A DNA stretch of 36,073 nucleotides from Gammaproteobacteria bacterium. GTDB taxonomy: Bacteria > Pseudomonadota > Gammaproteobacteria > Steroidobacterales > Steroidobacteraceae. The stretch spans positions 1-36,073 of the forward strand of contig JAQGOG010000209.1 of NCBI GenBank assembly GCA_028293765.1, given 5' to 3'. The translations under genes and the position numbers were made by a program. Positions 24,543-33,492 of the stretch are shown one piece after another; position 1 is the stretch's first letter; the number at the start of each line of letters is the position of its first letter. A model generated the notes under the pieces. That model made no database searches. It had not been told where the DNA came from and was given only the letters and a program-made list of their open reading frames with translations.

Positions 24543-25568
24543 ATGATCTTCGAGCAGGTTGCGGCTGGGGGTTGTCAGTCGTACCTGATAGGGTGCGCCG
24601 AGACCTGCGCGGCCGCACTCATCGACCCGCAGATCGACCACGTCGACCGTTACCTTGGGCTTGCCGCGCGTGATGGTCTACGCATCCGTTATGTGATTGA
24701 CACGCACACCCACGCCGACCATTTTTCCGCCACACGAGAGCTCGCTCGTAGCCTCTCCGTGCCGGTCGTCATGCACCGCGCGAGTCCGGCGCAGTTCGTC
24801 GATATGCGCATCGATGACGGAGAAATCATTGCTGTCGGGAGGCTGCGGCTCAGCGTGCTACATACGCCGGGCCATACGAGCGATTCCATGTGTCTGGTCG
24901 TCGAGGACCGCATCTTCACGGGCGATACACTGCTCATCGGCGCAACCGGTCGCACCGACCTTCCCACCGGCGACCCGGAGGCTCTGTACGAAAGCCTCTT
25001 CTACGGCGTACTGCGGCTCGAGCCTCAGCTGAAGGTATTCCCCGCACACGAGTACAAGGGGCGCAGCTACTCGACCATAGGGCAGGAGCTGGCGGAAAAC
25101 CCGCGGCTGCAGCGGCGCGACCGCGAATCCTTCATTGCCACGATGCGCAATCTGAACCTCACGATGCCCACCCACATCACGGAGGCGCTGCGGACCAACA
25201 TGAGTGGAGGGAAGATTATCGCGCAACTGTTGGCGGAGGCCGCAGCCCGCGTGCCATTCATGTCACTCGCGGAGCTCAAGTCGCACATCGAAGCGGAAGA
25301 TGATGACCTCATCGTGCTGGACGTGCGCGAACGCGAAGCTTACGACAACGGGCATATCCCGCGGGCGCGCCATCTCCCGCGGGGCCAACTCGAATTGCGG
25401 GTCAACGAGGATCTTCCCGACCCAACTCGACGGATCCTCTCGTATTGCGAGTTCGGCCGTATCTCGACCCTTGCTGCCGCAACACTGCGCGAGATTGGTT
25501 TCCAGCGCGCCGTGGCGCTGGATGGGGGAATGAAGGCGTGGCGCGAAGCAGGCTATCCAGTTCTGTGA
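24543..25568 (+). CDS. MBL-fold / rhodanese fusion (persulfide dioxygenase-like)
   Basis: A 341-residue fusion. Residues 1-~235 are a glyoxalase-II-like metallo-beta-lactamase of the ETHE1 type: H55-T-H57-A-D59-H60, HTPGHT, FTGDTLL and PAHEY. Residues ~245-341 are a rhodanese domain with Cys302 in the active loop SYCEFGR. ETHE1-type enzymes oxidise glutathione persulfide to sulfite; a fused rhodanese moves sulfane sulfur to or from thiols. It is therefore likely a hydrogen-sulfide or persulfide detoxification enzyme in the cytoplasm. ATG at 24543 is chosen because GGGGGGAG lies just upstream; a GTG at 24528 is in frame. It is divergent from peroxiredoxin and convergent with the lipoprotein gene (13 bp). 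Confidence 0.9.
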   Translation: MIFEQVAAGGCQSYLIGCAETCAAALIDPQIDHVDRYLGLAARDGLRIRYVIDTHTHADHFSATRELARSLSVPVVMHRASPAQFVDMRIDDGEIIAVGRLRLSVLHTPGHTSDSMCLVVEDRIFTGDTLLIGATGRTDLPTGDPEALYESLFYGVLRLEPQLKVFPAHEYKGRSYSTIGQELAENPRLQRRDRESFIATMRNLNLTMPTHITEALRTNMSGGKIIAQLLAEAAARVPFMSLAELKSHIEAEDDDLIVLDVREREAYDNGHIPRARHLPRGQLELRVNEDLPDPTRRILSYCEFGRISTLAAATLREIGFQRAVALDGGMKAWREAGYPVL

Positions 25569-25581
25569 TGGCGATTCTTCT

Positions 25582-26211
25582 CTAGTCGGATGAGTTCTCG
25601 ACTGCCGGCAGGGAGAAGGGGCCGAAGCGCAGGCGATTGTCAGCGTCCAGGTCTCTTACGGCCACATCGACCTTCAGCCAGCTCTCGCTGAAGAGGTTCA
25701 GCATCGTGAACAGTGTGTCGGAACTGCTCCTGTGTCGCGGGGCGGGAACGAATATGACTCCCTGATACGTTTCCGCGTGCATCAGGACCGTCTCTCGGAA
25801 GGCCAACTCCCTGAAGTAGTTCTCGACCTGCGCTTGCGTCCTCGAATGCAGGAACGGGCGCTCATTCGTTGCGATGGCGATCACGGTCTCGATGGGCACT
25901 GGATCGACGATCTCGGCTCCCCGGTGCGCCAGGATGTCGGCAGGCCTCACGATGACTCGATGCGTGCCGTAGTTCGAGACCACGACCAGGAATGGCACAA
26001 TCCCTTCCCTGAGCAGATCTGCGCCAAAATACCTTCGGCCCCGCTCGGTGTTCGTGATTTCGTCGATCGCAATCGTGATTTGCGCGCGGGTCTGCGAAAG
26101 TGGATACAGGTCCGCTTCCCGCTCGGGCAGTTTCACGACCTGATAGGGACTGGCACAGCTCAGGAGAGCAAGAGCCAGGCAGCTCAGAGTACATGTGCGC
26201 ACGGATCGCAT
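25582..26211 (-). CDS. putative lipoprotein of unknown function
   Basis: A 209-residue protein with a lipoprotein-type signal peptide: hydrophobic core LSCLALALLSC with Cys19 in an L-L-S-C lipobox-like end. The mature part has a beta-rich look (ITIAIDEITN, FLVVVSNYGTHRVIVRP, WLKVDVAVRDL) that suggests an immunoglobulin-like fold, but no named family comes to mind. It is probably anchored in the outer membrane or inner membrane. It stands alone, convergent with the MBL-rhodanese gene. The 264 bp upstream of it (26212-26475) hold only a possible TAGAAT box (26431-26436) for the next gene. Confidence 0.65.
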   Translation of the reverse strand: MRSVRTCTLSCLALALLSCASPYQVVKLPEREADLYPLSQTRAQITIAIDEITNTERGRRYFGADLLREGIVPFLVVVSNYGTHRVIVRPADILAHRGAEIVDPVPIETVIAIATNERPFLHSRTQAQVENYFRELAFRETVLMHAETYQGVIFVPAPRHRSSSDTLFTMLNLFSESWLKVDVAVRDLDADNRLRFGPFSLPAVENSSD

Positions 26212-26475
26212 ATCGGTTGGCGTCCACGCTCTTTGCGTCCAGGGTCGGGGGACCAGATTGCATCCATTCAGATGGCCGCCAACGCCCCGAACGCGTGTCC
26301 CAAACTTCAGCTCAATTGGCCCTTTCTTCCGGCTCGTTTCTCAGCAGTCCCCGCAACTGTACTCCGACGCGGCGGCGCGCAGACAGCGTCAGCGGAGGCA
26401 CTGCGCGATGATGGCGTCTTGCGGCCGGGGTAGAATAGCGTTCAAGAATAGATCTAGAGAGCTGAGGGTCAATAA

Positions 26476-28824
26476 ATGTCACTGTTCTCGCGCTTTTTTC
26501 GTAAAGCGCCGCCGCCTTCCCCGGCCCCGGAAGCGTCCCCTGAGCCTGACACGGTACGTCCTGAGCAGAGCGTGCCCGATCGCGCCTTGATGGCGGCAAG
26601 AGAAGAGGAGACGCTCAAGGCAGCGATTGACGGCCACGACGCCCAAACGGTCGCCAGGCTGGTCGTGGGAGGTACATCCACAAAAGTACGGCAGCTGGCC
26701 GCCCAGGCCATCGAGGATCCAATACAGCTTCGCCAGCTCATCAAGGCTGTCCGAGGCGGTAACGACAAGAGCGTCTACAAAATTCTCGCGCGCAAGCGCG
26801 ATGTTCTGCTCACACAGGCACGCGAGCTCGAGCAGCTCCAGGCCGAAATCGGTGCGGTCTCGACGGCGCTCGAGCGGCACAGCCATCGGCCCTACGATCC
26901 GTTGTTCACCCCGACTTTGGAGCAGCTCCAGAATCGCTGGAAAGCGCTTGCCGCGGATGCGGACCCGGAAATACTGCAGAAAGTTCAGCATGCGATCGAC
27001 CGCTCGCGAGAGGTGATCGCGCAGCACATACGGCAAATCGAGGTTGAGGCCTCGCGTGAGCTGGCTGCAGCCAATGCCGCAGTCGAGGCGCAGCGACTGC
27101 GCGACCTGGAGAAAGAGGCGGCCGCCATCGCCGCCGCCGAACGAGCCAGGATCCTGGAAGCGGACAGGAAAGCGCAGGCTGAGAGACGGGAGGCGGAAGC
27201 GCTTGCCTTTCGCCAGATCGGCGGATGGATACGCAAGGCCCACGGCGCGCTCCATGAAGGCAGCACCGGACGGGCGGCTGGGTTGCGCCGCGTGATTGAG
27301 GAGAAGTTGCCTGGCGCTCCGCCGCTGCCGCCTCATCTCGCCAATCAGCTGCAACAGCTCGATGCGAAACTCAACGAGCTGAAGGATTGGAAGAGCTTCT
27401 CCGTGACGCCCAAGCGGGTCGAGCTGCTGGAGGAAATGGAGTCGCTCGTCGGCTCGACGCTGGATCCGGCCACGCTCGCCGCTCGAATCAAAAGCCTCCG
27501 GGAAGAGTGGCGGACCTTGAGCAAAGGCGCCGGCGAGAGTCTCGAAGCCGATTGGCAACGCTTTCAGGAAGCGGCTCAGAAGGCGTATCAGCCGTGCCAC
27601 GAATACTTCGAGGCACAGGCGCTGGTGCGGCAGGAAAATCTGCAGCGACGTCGAGCGTTGCTCGAACGGCTGGCTGCATTCGAGGCGCAGCAAAATTGGG
27701 AACAACCTGACTGGCGGACATTGATCACGGCACTGCGGGAGTCGAAACAGGAATGGCGTCGGCACTCTCCTGTAGACCGGGCCGGGGGCAAAGCCCTGCA
27801 GGAGAGATTCGATGTCCTCATGGCGAGTCTGCAAAGCCGTCTGGATGCCGAATACGCCCGCAACGTCACAGAGAAAAAGTCACTGATAGAGCGCGCCCAA
27901 CGGCTGCTTGCCAGTGAGGACAGCCGCAAAGCGATCGACGCTGTGAAGGAGCTGCAGCAGAAGTGGCAAGCCGTGGGCCTCGTCCCGCGCGATGCGGACC
28001 AGCAATTGTGGAAGGAATTTCGGCAGCACTGCGATGCGGCCTTTGAAAAGCGGCAGCAGGATTTTACCGACTACACCGCCGGGCTGGAGGCCAACAGATC
28101 CAAAGCCGTCACCTTATGCGAAGAACTCGAGAAGATCGTAGTTCTGTCCGGGCCGGAGTTACTGGAAAACGCGAAGCAGCTTCCCGATCTGCGCGTCGCC
28201 TTCGAGGCGATCGGTGAATTTCCGCGGGGAGGTGCGCGTGAGCTTCGTGCCAGGTTCGAACGCGCGTTGGAGCGCTGCGACAGGGCCGTCGCTCAGCAAC
28301 AGGCGCGGGATGCGGAGCGTAGCTGGACGGATCTGCTCGACGCAGCAGACCTGGTGCGCGCTTATCGGTTGGCGATCGCTCGAAATGCGGACGTGGCGGA
28401 GCGAGACGTTTTGAGACGGGCAGCTGAAAATTATATCGCCGCCGTTGGCGGATTGCCGAAAGGCGGGCTCGAGGCGATCAAAAGTGAGCTCGCGAGAGAA
28501 GACGGCAGGGATCTCACGGCAAACGAAACGGCCTTGAGAACGCTGTGCATCCGTGCCGAAATACTCTCGGATATACCCACTCCGCCCGAAGACCAGGGAT
28601 TACGCCGCGCTTATCAAGTGCAGCGCTTGATACAAAACATGGGGCAGGGCATCACCGCCGATGAAGCGCAACTGGACACGATGGTGATCGAATGGATCGG
28701 CGTCGGTCCTACCGAAGACGCGACATACACGCCGCTTTTGGAGAGATTCAAGCGGTGCCGACAGCACAGGTTGACGAGCGGCGTCCGCGTCCAACATGAC
28801 GTCCGCTCTGCCGCGCGGCGGTGA
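26476..28824 (+). CDS. DUF349-domain protein
   Basis: A 782-residue largely alpha-helical protein with repeated DUF349 modules, clearest at about 470-535 (KELQQKWQAVGLVPRD, then QQLWKEFRQHCDAAFEKR) and weaker at about 405-460 (ESKQEWRRHSPVDR). The N-terminal ~250 residues contain a long charged coiled coil (EKEAAAIAAAERARILEADR), preceded by a proline-rich linker. Homologous large DUF349 proteins are common in gammaproteobacteria; their role is unclear. The start at 26476 follows a GAGGG ribosome site. It has no signal peptide or membrane helix. It is followed by a strong hairpin and forms a single-gene unit. Confidence 0.8.
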   Translation: MSLFSRFFRKAPPPSPAPEASPEPDTVRPEQSVPDRALMAAREEETLKAAIDGHDAQTVARLVVGGTSTKVRQLAAQAIEDPIQLRQLIKAVRGGNDKSVYKILARKRDVLLTQARELEQLQAEIGAVSTALERHSHRPYDPLFTPTLEQLQNRWKALAADADPEILQKVQHAIDRSREVIAQHIRQIEVEASRELAAANAAVEAQRLRDLEKEAAAIAAAERARILEADRKAQAERREAEALAFRQIGGWIRKAHGALHEGSTGRAAGLRRVIEEKLPGAPPLPPHLANQLQQLDAKLNELKDWKSFSVTPKRVELLEEMESLVGSTLDPATLAARIKSLREEWRTLSKGAGESLEADWQRFQEAAQKAYQPCHEYFEAQALVRQENLQRRRALLERLAAFEAQQNWEQPDWRTLITALRESKQEWRRHSPVDRAGGKALQERFDVLMASLQSRLDAEYARNVTEKKSLIERAQRLLASEDSRKAIDAVKELQQKWQAVGLVPRDADQQLWKEFRQHCDAAFEKRQQDFTDYTAGLEANRSKAVTLCEELEKIVVLSGPELLENAKQLPDLRVAFEAIGEFPRGGARELRARFERALERCDRAVAQQQARDAERSWTDLLDAADLVRAYRLAIARNADVAERDVLRRAAENYIAAVGGLPKGGLEAIKSELAREDGRDLTANETALRTLCIRAEILSDIPTPPEDQGLRRAYQVQRLIQNMGQGITADEAQLDTMVIEWIGVGPTEDATYTPLLERFKRCRQHRLTSGVRVQHDVRSAARR

Positions 28825-28839
28825 TCGACACCCGCTACT

Positions 28840-28871
28840 CAGCTCCGCGGGGCGAATGTCCCGCGGAGCTG
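28840..28871 (+). terminator. hairpin after the DUF349 gene
   Basis: CAGCTCCGCGGG (28840-28851) and CCCGCGGAGCTG (28860-28871) form a perfect 12-bp stem with an 8-nt loop, 16 bp after the stop. There is no T-run. The rest of the gap to 29061 contains the 10-bp palindrome GATGCGCATC (28950-28959) and otherwise nothing I can assign. Confidence 0.65.
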
Positions 28872-29061
28872 GCCCACAGAGCGTCAGCGGCCGATCCGAC
28901 TCGAGGCCGCACCCCCCAAAATAGGTAGCGTAGACTCCCCGCATGTCGTGATGCGCATCGTAGGCGTCCTCGATAGGCTTACGAGGAGGAGCCGCTCCTG
29001 GCGGCACCGCGCGGGACTGGATGTCGAATTGTTCCGCTCGCTAATGCCACGGAGCTCACTC

Positions 29062-31656
29062 ATGTCCCAGACCAACGGCCAGATAACCGCACCTGCCAAC
29101 GTAATACCGGATGTGGTGTCGCATAAGCTGGCGCGATATGGCTGTGGCCCGGTCCAGTTCGCCGGCACCGAGAATACGTTCTACGAGCGCCATCTCCTCT
29201 TCGACAGGGCGATCGACCCACACGCGGCAACGCTGCGCGACCAGTTTGAGGCCTTCGCACGTTCGGTACGGGATGTTCTCGCGCGACGCTGGATGCTCAC
29301 GACGGAGACCTACGCGCGCGAGAACCCTAAGCTCGTGTACTACGTTTCCATGGAATTCCTGATTGGACGCTCGCTCGCGAACAACGTGACTAATCTCGCG
29401 TTGGACACCGTCGCGCAGCAAGCGACCGCGCAGAAACTCCTCGACTGGGTCGGCCTGCTCGAGCAAGAGCCCGATCCAGGCCTGGGCAATGGCGGTCTCG
29501 GGCGGCTCGCGGCGTGCTTTCTCGACTCGATGGCCACCCTGCAGCTCCCGGCGATGGGCTACGGACTACGCTACGAGTACGGGATCTTCAAGCAGTCGAT
29601 CCGTGACGGCTGGCAGCAAGAGCGACCGGATAACTGGCTGCGCCGCCCCGATCCCTGGGAGATCGCCCGTCCGGATGAGCGCGTGGAGGTCAAGTTCGGC
29701 TGTTCCGTCGCGCTGCGCGAGGGTCGCCTGCAGCTCATCCCAAATCACCCGTCGACCCTGACCGGTATTCCCTTCGACCGACCGGTCGTCGGCTACGGCG
29801 GCAACACCGTCAACACGCTGCGGCTGTGGGGCGCGGCGGCCGCTGACTCCTTCGACTTGCAACGTTTCAGCAGCGGCGATTTCATCGGCGCGCTGGCGGA
29901 AACGCTCGCCGCGGAGTCCTTGACGCGAGTGCTATATCCGGACGATTCCACGGTCAGCGGCCAGGAGTTGCGCTTCGTCCAGGAATACTTTCTCGTCGCC
30001 TGCTCGCTTGCGGATCTGACCCGGCGCTTCCGGCGCGGGAACGCGGACTGGCGCGAGTTGCCCGACAAGGTGGCGATCCAGCTCAACGACACTCACCCGT
30101 CGCTCGCGGTCCCGGAGCTGATGCGCATCCTGCTCGACGAGGCGCATCTCGGCTGGGACGAGGCCTGGGACCTCACTCAGCGGACACTCGCATACACCAA
30201 TCACACATTGCTCCCCGAGGCGCTCGAAAAGTGGCCACTCGAATGGTTCGCGCTGCTGTTGCCGAGGCACCTGGAGGTCATCTTCGAGATCAACCGGCGA
30301 TTCCTGGCCGACGTGCGCGCACGGTTTCCCGGCGACGATGAGCGCGTATCGCGCGTGAGCCTTATCGAAGAGGGCGGAGCGAAGCACGTGCGCATGGCGA
30401 ACCTCGCAATCGTCGGCTCGCACAGCACGAACGGCGTCGCCGAGATACACACCGACCTATTGCGAACGACCACTGTCAGGGACCTCGCCGAGATCTTCCC
30501 CGAGCGCTTCACGAACAAGACGAACGGCGTCACTCCCCGCAGATGGTTGCGGCTCGCGAACCCCGCGCTCGCTCAGACGATCTCACAGGCGATCGGTGAC
30601 GATTGGATTACCGACCTCAGTCAACTGCGCAGGCTTCGTCCCTTGGCAGCCGACGGCACATTCCGCGGCGAGTTCCTGCATGCGAAGCGAGCGGCGAAGA
30701 CGAAATTCGTCGACTGGCTCAAGACAACAAGCGGCGTGGTCGTCGATCCGGAGTCGATCTTCGACTGCCAGGTCAAACGCATTCATGAGTACAAGCGCCA
30801 GCTCCTGAACGTCCTGCGCGTGGTGGTGCTCTTTAACCGGCTGCGGGAAAACCCGGGGCTCGAGATGGCACCGCGCACGTTCTTCTTTGCCGGCAAGGCC
30901 GCACCCGCCTACCGTCTTGCAAAGTTGATCATCAAGCTCATCAACAACCTCGCCGACACGATTGACGGTGATCCGGCGGTTGCGCGGCAGCTCAGGGTTG
31001 TGTTCCTGCCGGAGTACAGCGTTACGCTCGCTGAGCGGCTGATTCCCGCCGCCGACGTCTCCAATCAGATCTCGACCGCGGGCTATGAGGCGAGCGGGAC
31101 CAGCAACATGAAATTCATGATGAATGGCGCGCTGACGCTCGGCACCCGTGACGGAGCCACGATCGAGATGGCGGCGGAAGCGGGGGAGGAGAATTTCTTC
31201 CTGTTCGGGTTGACCGCGCAGGAGGTGGCCGAGTCCCGCGGTTGGTACAATCCCCATTGGCACTACGACCATGAGCCCGAAACGCGCGCGGCGCTCGACC
31301 TGATCTTCTCCGATCATTTCAGTCGCCACGAGCCCGGCGTCTTCGGGCCGCTGCGCGACGTGCTGCTCACGAGCGGCGATCACTACATGCACCTCGCAGA
31401 CCTGCGCTCCTATCTCGAGGCTGATGCGAGACTCGTAGATCTGTACCGAAACCCGGGCGCCTGGGGGCATAAGGCCATCCTGAACGTGGCCGCCTCGGGC
31501 CGGTTTTCCAGCGACCGCACAATCGCAGAATATGCCACCGGGATCTGGCACGCGGGGCCCTGTCCCGTGGCCGAAGCGCCCCAAGTTGCAAGCGCCGGAG
31601 CGCCCGAAATCGCAAGCAAGTCACCGGACGGGAAGATGACAGCAACGGGTGCGTAA
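29062..31656 (+). CDS. glgP: glycogen/starch/alpha-glucan phosphorylase
   Basis: An 864-residue GT35 phosphorylase that releases glucose-1-phosphate from alpha-1,4-glucans using phosphate and PLP. Family landmarks include YYVSMEFLIGRSLANN, EPDPGLGNGGLGRLAACFLD, IQLNDTHPSLAVPELMRI, FTNKTNGVTPRRWL, QVKRIHEYKRQLLN and the PLP site EASGTSNMKFMMNGALT with Lys684. The start at 29062 is chosen because GGAG lies 7 bp before and the product length then matches the family; the frame from 28948 adds 38 unlike residues. A C-terminal tail of ~35 small residues (VAEAPQVASAGAPEIASK) is unusual. It belongs with the stress/low-oxygen genes that follow, suggesting carbon-reserve use. Confidence 0.95.
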   Translation: MSQTNGQITAPANVIPDVVSHKLARYGCGPVQFAGTENTFYERHLLFDRAIDPHAATLRDQFEAFARSVRDVLARRWMLTTETYARENPKLVYYVSMEFLIGRSLANNVTNLALDTVAQQATAQKLLDWVGLLEQEPDPGLGNGGLGRLAACFLDSMATLQLPAMGYGLRYEYGIFKQSIRDGWQQERPDNWLRRPDPWEIARPDERVEVKFGCSVALREGRLQLIPNHPSTLTGIPFDRPVVGYGGNTVNTLRLWGAAAADSFDLQRFSSGDFIGALAETLAAESLTRVLYPDDSTVSGQELRFVQEYFLVACSLADLTRRFRRGNADWRELPDKVAIQLNDTHPSLAVPELMRILLDEAHLGWDEAWDLTQRTLAYTNHTLLPEALEKWPLEWFALLLPRHLEVIFEINRRFLADVRARFPGDDERVSRVSLIEEGGAKHVRMANLAIVGSHSTNGVAEIHTDLLRTTTVRDLAEIFPERFTNKTNGVTPRRWLRLANPALAQTISQAIGDDWITDLSQLRRLRPLAADGTFRGEFLHAKRAAKTKFVDWLKTTSGVVVDPESIFDCQVKRIHEYKRQLLNVLRVVVLFNRLRENPGLEMAPRTFFFAGKAAPAYRLAKLIIKLINNLADTIDGDPAVARQLRVVFLPEYSVTLAERLIPAADVSNQISTAGYEASGTSNMKFMMNGALTLGTRDGATIEMAAEAGEENFFLFGLTAQEVAESRGWYNPHWHYDHEPETRAALDLIFSDHFSRHEPGVFGPLRDVLLTSGDHYMHLADLRSYLEADARLVDLYRNPGAWGHKAILNVAASGRFSSDRTIAEYATGIWHAGPCPVAEAPQVASAGAPEIASKSPDGKMTATGA

Positions 31657-31737
31657 CTGGATGCGATCGCGCCAGAAGGCAGGCGCAGTCCCTTCCGCCG
31701 CGGCTCGAGCTCATGCGCGAAGGCGCAATTTCCGCTA

Positions 31738-31788
31738 GCCGAGTCGCTGCGTTCCGTGGAGCAACGGTATAGACTTGCCGAGTCGCTG
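31738..31788. repeat. two 12-bp direct repeats upstream of the FixJ-like gene
   Basis: GCCGAGTCGCTG occurs at 31738-31749 and 31777-31788, 39 bp apart, in the 234-bp space before the response regulator (start 31891). A TATAGA box lies between (31768-31773). They may be regulator sites, or by-products of local duplication. Confidence 0.4.
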
Positions 31789-31890
31789 TGGGGCTCAGGC
31801 TGGCTGCGACGTGTTTGTTTGGTGCGGCCGCTTCGCCGCCGTCGGGCGCCACGTTTCAGTTCACGCCGCCTTGCCCGGAGTCGATGCGAA

Positions 31891-32499
31891 GTGAAGTCGG
31901 CGAACCCCATCGTGTTCGTCGTGGATGACGACCTTTCAGTCCGGGAGGCCCTCGCCAGCTTGATCGGATCCGTTGCCCTGCGGGTGGAATGTTTCGCGTC
32001 TCCCGGGGAATTCTTGCGCCGCCGCAAGAGCGACAGCCCTTCGTGCCTGGTGCTCGATGTGCGCATGCCGGGCTTGAGCGGCCTGGACCTACAGCGCAAG
32101 CTGGCGCGCGCCGAACGGCCAATCCCGATTATCTTCATCTCAGGGCATGGCGACATCCCGATGGCCGTGCGGGCCATGAAGGCGGGCGCCATCGAGTTTC
32201 TCCCCAAGCCCTTCCGTGACGAGGATTTGTTGGATGCCATCCGGCAGGCACTCGTCCGTGACGAAGCGGCAAAGGTGCGACGTGCCCTGGTCACCGGAAT
32301 ACGCAGCAGGTACAGGCGGCTCACGGCGCGTCAGCATCAGATCATGACGCTGATCGTCGAGGGAAGGCTCAACAAGCAGATTGCCGCCGATCTTGGGCTC
32401 AGCGAGAACACCATCAAGGTTCACCGCCGCCGGATCATGGAGAGAATGGGTGCTTCCAGTGTTGCCGAACTGGTGCACATGAGCGAGCGACTCGGCTGA
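31891..32499 (+). CDS. FixJ-family response regulator
   Basis: A 202-residue regulator with an N-terminal receiver (VDDD acid cluster, phospho-Asp56 in LVLDVRMPG, Thr/Ser in FISGHGD, Lys106 in FLPKPF) and a C-terminal LuxR/FixJ HTH (LTARQHQIMTLIVEGRLNKQ, IAADLGLSENTIKVHR). This matches FixJ/TodT-type regulators that pair with oxygen- or redox-sensing PAS kinases. GTG at 31891 is chosen because GGAG lies 9 bp before and the length then equals family norm; an upstream frame from 31756 is basic and unlike. The next gene is a FixK-like regulator, its likely target as in rhizobial FixJ-FixK cascades. The kinase at 34248 may be the partner. Confidence 0.9.
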   Translation: MKSANPIVFVVDDDLSVREALASLIGSVALRVECFASPGEFLRRRKSDSPSCLVLDVRMPGLSGLDLQRKLARAERPIPIIFISGHGDIPMAVRAMKAGAIEFLPKPFRDEDLLDAIRQALVRDEAAKVRRALVTGIRSRYRRLTARQHQIMTLIVEGRLNKQIAADLGLSENTIKVHRRRIMERMGASSVAELVHMSERLG

Positions 32500-32515
32500 A
32501 CCGCGATGCCGCGGT
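32500..32515 (+). terminator. small hairpin after the FixJ-like gene
   Basis: ACCGCG-ATGC-CGCGGT begins directly after the stop codon (32497-32499): a 6-bp stem and 4-nt loop without a T-run. It could lower read-through into the Crp/Fnr gene. Confidence 0.3.
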
Positions 32516-32541
32516 CCGACTACCGGAAAGGGTGCCCCCGC

Positions 32542-32555
32542 TACACCAAGGTGTA
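32542..32555. promoter_or_regulatory. palindromic operator candidate upstream of the Crp/Fnr gene
   Basis: TACACC-AA-GGTGTA is a perfect 14-bp dyad, 74 bp before the GTG start. It may be a target of the FixJ-like protein or another factor. It does not match the FNR/FixK consensus. Confidence 0.4.
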
Positions 32556-32628
32556 CTGGCCCTCGCCCCCGGTCTGACCCTAGTGTACGGCGCTTCGCGA
32601 TGCGCTTGCCGAGAGCACGGAGGGCCAC

Positions 32629-33417
32629 GTGGATATTGCCCCGTCAGCGTCGATTTGCGAGTTCGCCGAACGGATCTCCCGAGACAGATCCCTGGGAGCG
32701 CTGGAGCGCCTGGCGACCTTCGCGCGATACAACATCGGCGAATCCATCTATCGCTACAATGATCCGCGGGAGCACTGGTTTCGGATCGTCGCGGGTGCCG
32801 CACGCAAGAGCGCGTCAACCGGGGATGGGCGCCGGCACATCGTGGACTTCTTCCTGCCAGGTGACTTGTTCGGGTTCGGCGCTTCCGGGGGCCGCCACTT
32901 CTGTGTTGAGGCGATCTCTCTGGGGACTCTGGTCGCCCGTTATCCGCGCCGCAGCGCCGAGAGCCTCGCCGATTCCGATCCGCAGATCGCAAGGAATATC
33001 CGCGAGGTTGCGTTCGACTCCATTTCCCGTTTGCAGAGGCGCACGGTCACCCTCGGGCGGACGAGCGCACTTGAAAAAGTCAGTACGTTCCTGCTGGAGA
33101 TGGCAGACCGCAACCACACGGGACCGACCCACACAGTGTTCCTGCCCATGTCGCGGTATGACATCGCCGATTACCTGGCGATGGCTGTCGAGACCGTGAG
33201 CCGGACACTGACGCAGCTGCGAGGCCGTCACACGATCGCATTTCGGGCTGTACGCCAGGTGCGAATCTGCGATCGCGACGCGCTGGAAGAGGTCGCGGAC
33301 AGGTTGGTCGACCTCGGCGCCCGGCCACCCGAGTACACTGGTTCGCCCGCCTTGGAACAACTTCCGAGTGAGGTCGCTCCAGAACGCGCGCGTGTGGCAA
33401 AACGGCCCGCGAATTGA
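32629..33417 (+). CDS. Crp/Fnr-family regulator (FixK-like)
   Basis: A 262-residue regulator with an N-terminal cyclic-nucleotide-fold domain (GESIYRYND, IVDFFLPGDLFGFGA), a long dimerisation helix and a C-terminal winged HTH (RYDIADYLAMAVETVSRTL, close to the FNR/FixK recognition helix). The FNR iron-sulfur cysteine cluster is absent (one Cys at 10, one in FCVEAI), so it should not sense oxygen directly, as in FixK. GTG at 32629 with GGAGGG upstream is the start. A ~30-residue tail follows the HTH. A perfect TTGAC-N4-GTCAA box overlaps its stop codon and precedes the BON gene, a likely direct target. Confidence 0.9.
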   Translation: MDIAPSASICEFAERISRDRSLGALERLATFARYNIGESIYRYNDPREHWFRIVAGAARKSASTGDGRRHIVDFFLPGDLFGFGASGGRHFCVEAISLGTLVARYPRRSAESLADSDPQIARNIREVAFDSISRLQRRTVTLGRTSALEKVSTFLLEMADRNHTGPTHTVFLPMSRYDIADYLAMAVETVSRTLTQLRGRHTIAFRAVRQVRICDRDALEEVADRLVDLGARPPEYTGSPALEQLPSEVAPERARVAKRPAN

Positions 33418-33427
33418 CCTCTGTCAA
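33414..33427. promoter_or_regulatory. FixK/FNR-type binding box
   Basis: TTGAC-CTCT-GTCAA is a perfect dyad matching the FNR/FixK/Dnr consensus TTGAY-N4-RTCAA. It includes the stop codon of the Crp/Fnr gene itself and lies ~70 bp upstream of the BON gene start, as expected for an activator site. Target role is inferred from position and consensus. Confidence 0.7.
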
Positions 33428-33492
33428 TGCTGACGGCCGCCATCCGCAGGACTGTTGACCTTGCGAATTCTGACCGAGCGGAGAGATTCACC

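Noticed and set aside
26479..27834. A 451-codon open frame opposite the DUF349 gene
   Set aside because: Leucine/arginine-rich antisense shadow of a coiled-coil coding region, no domain signal.
30583..31584. A 333-codon open frame opposite glycogen phosphorylase
   Set aside because: Lies wholly within a highly conserved gene and has no domain features.
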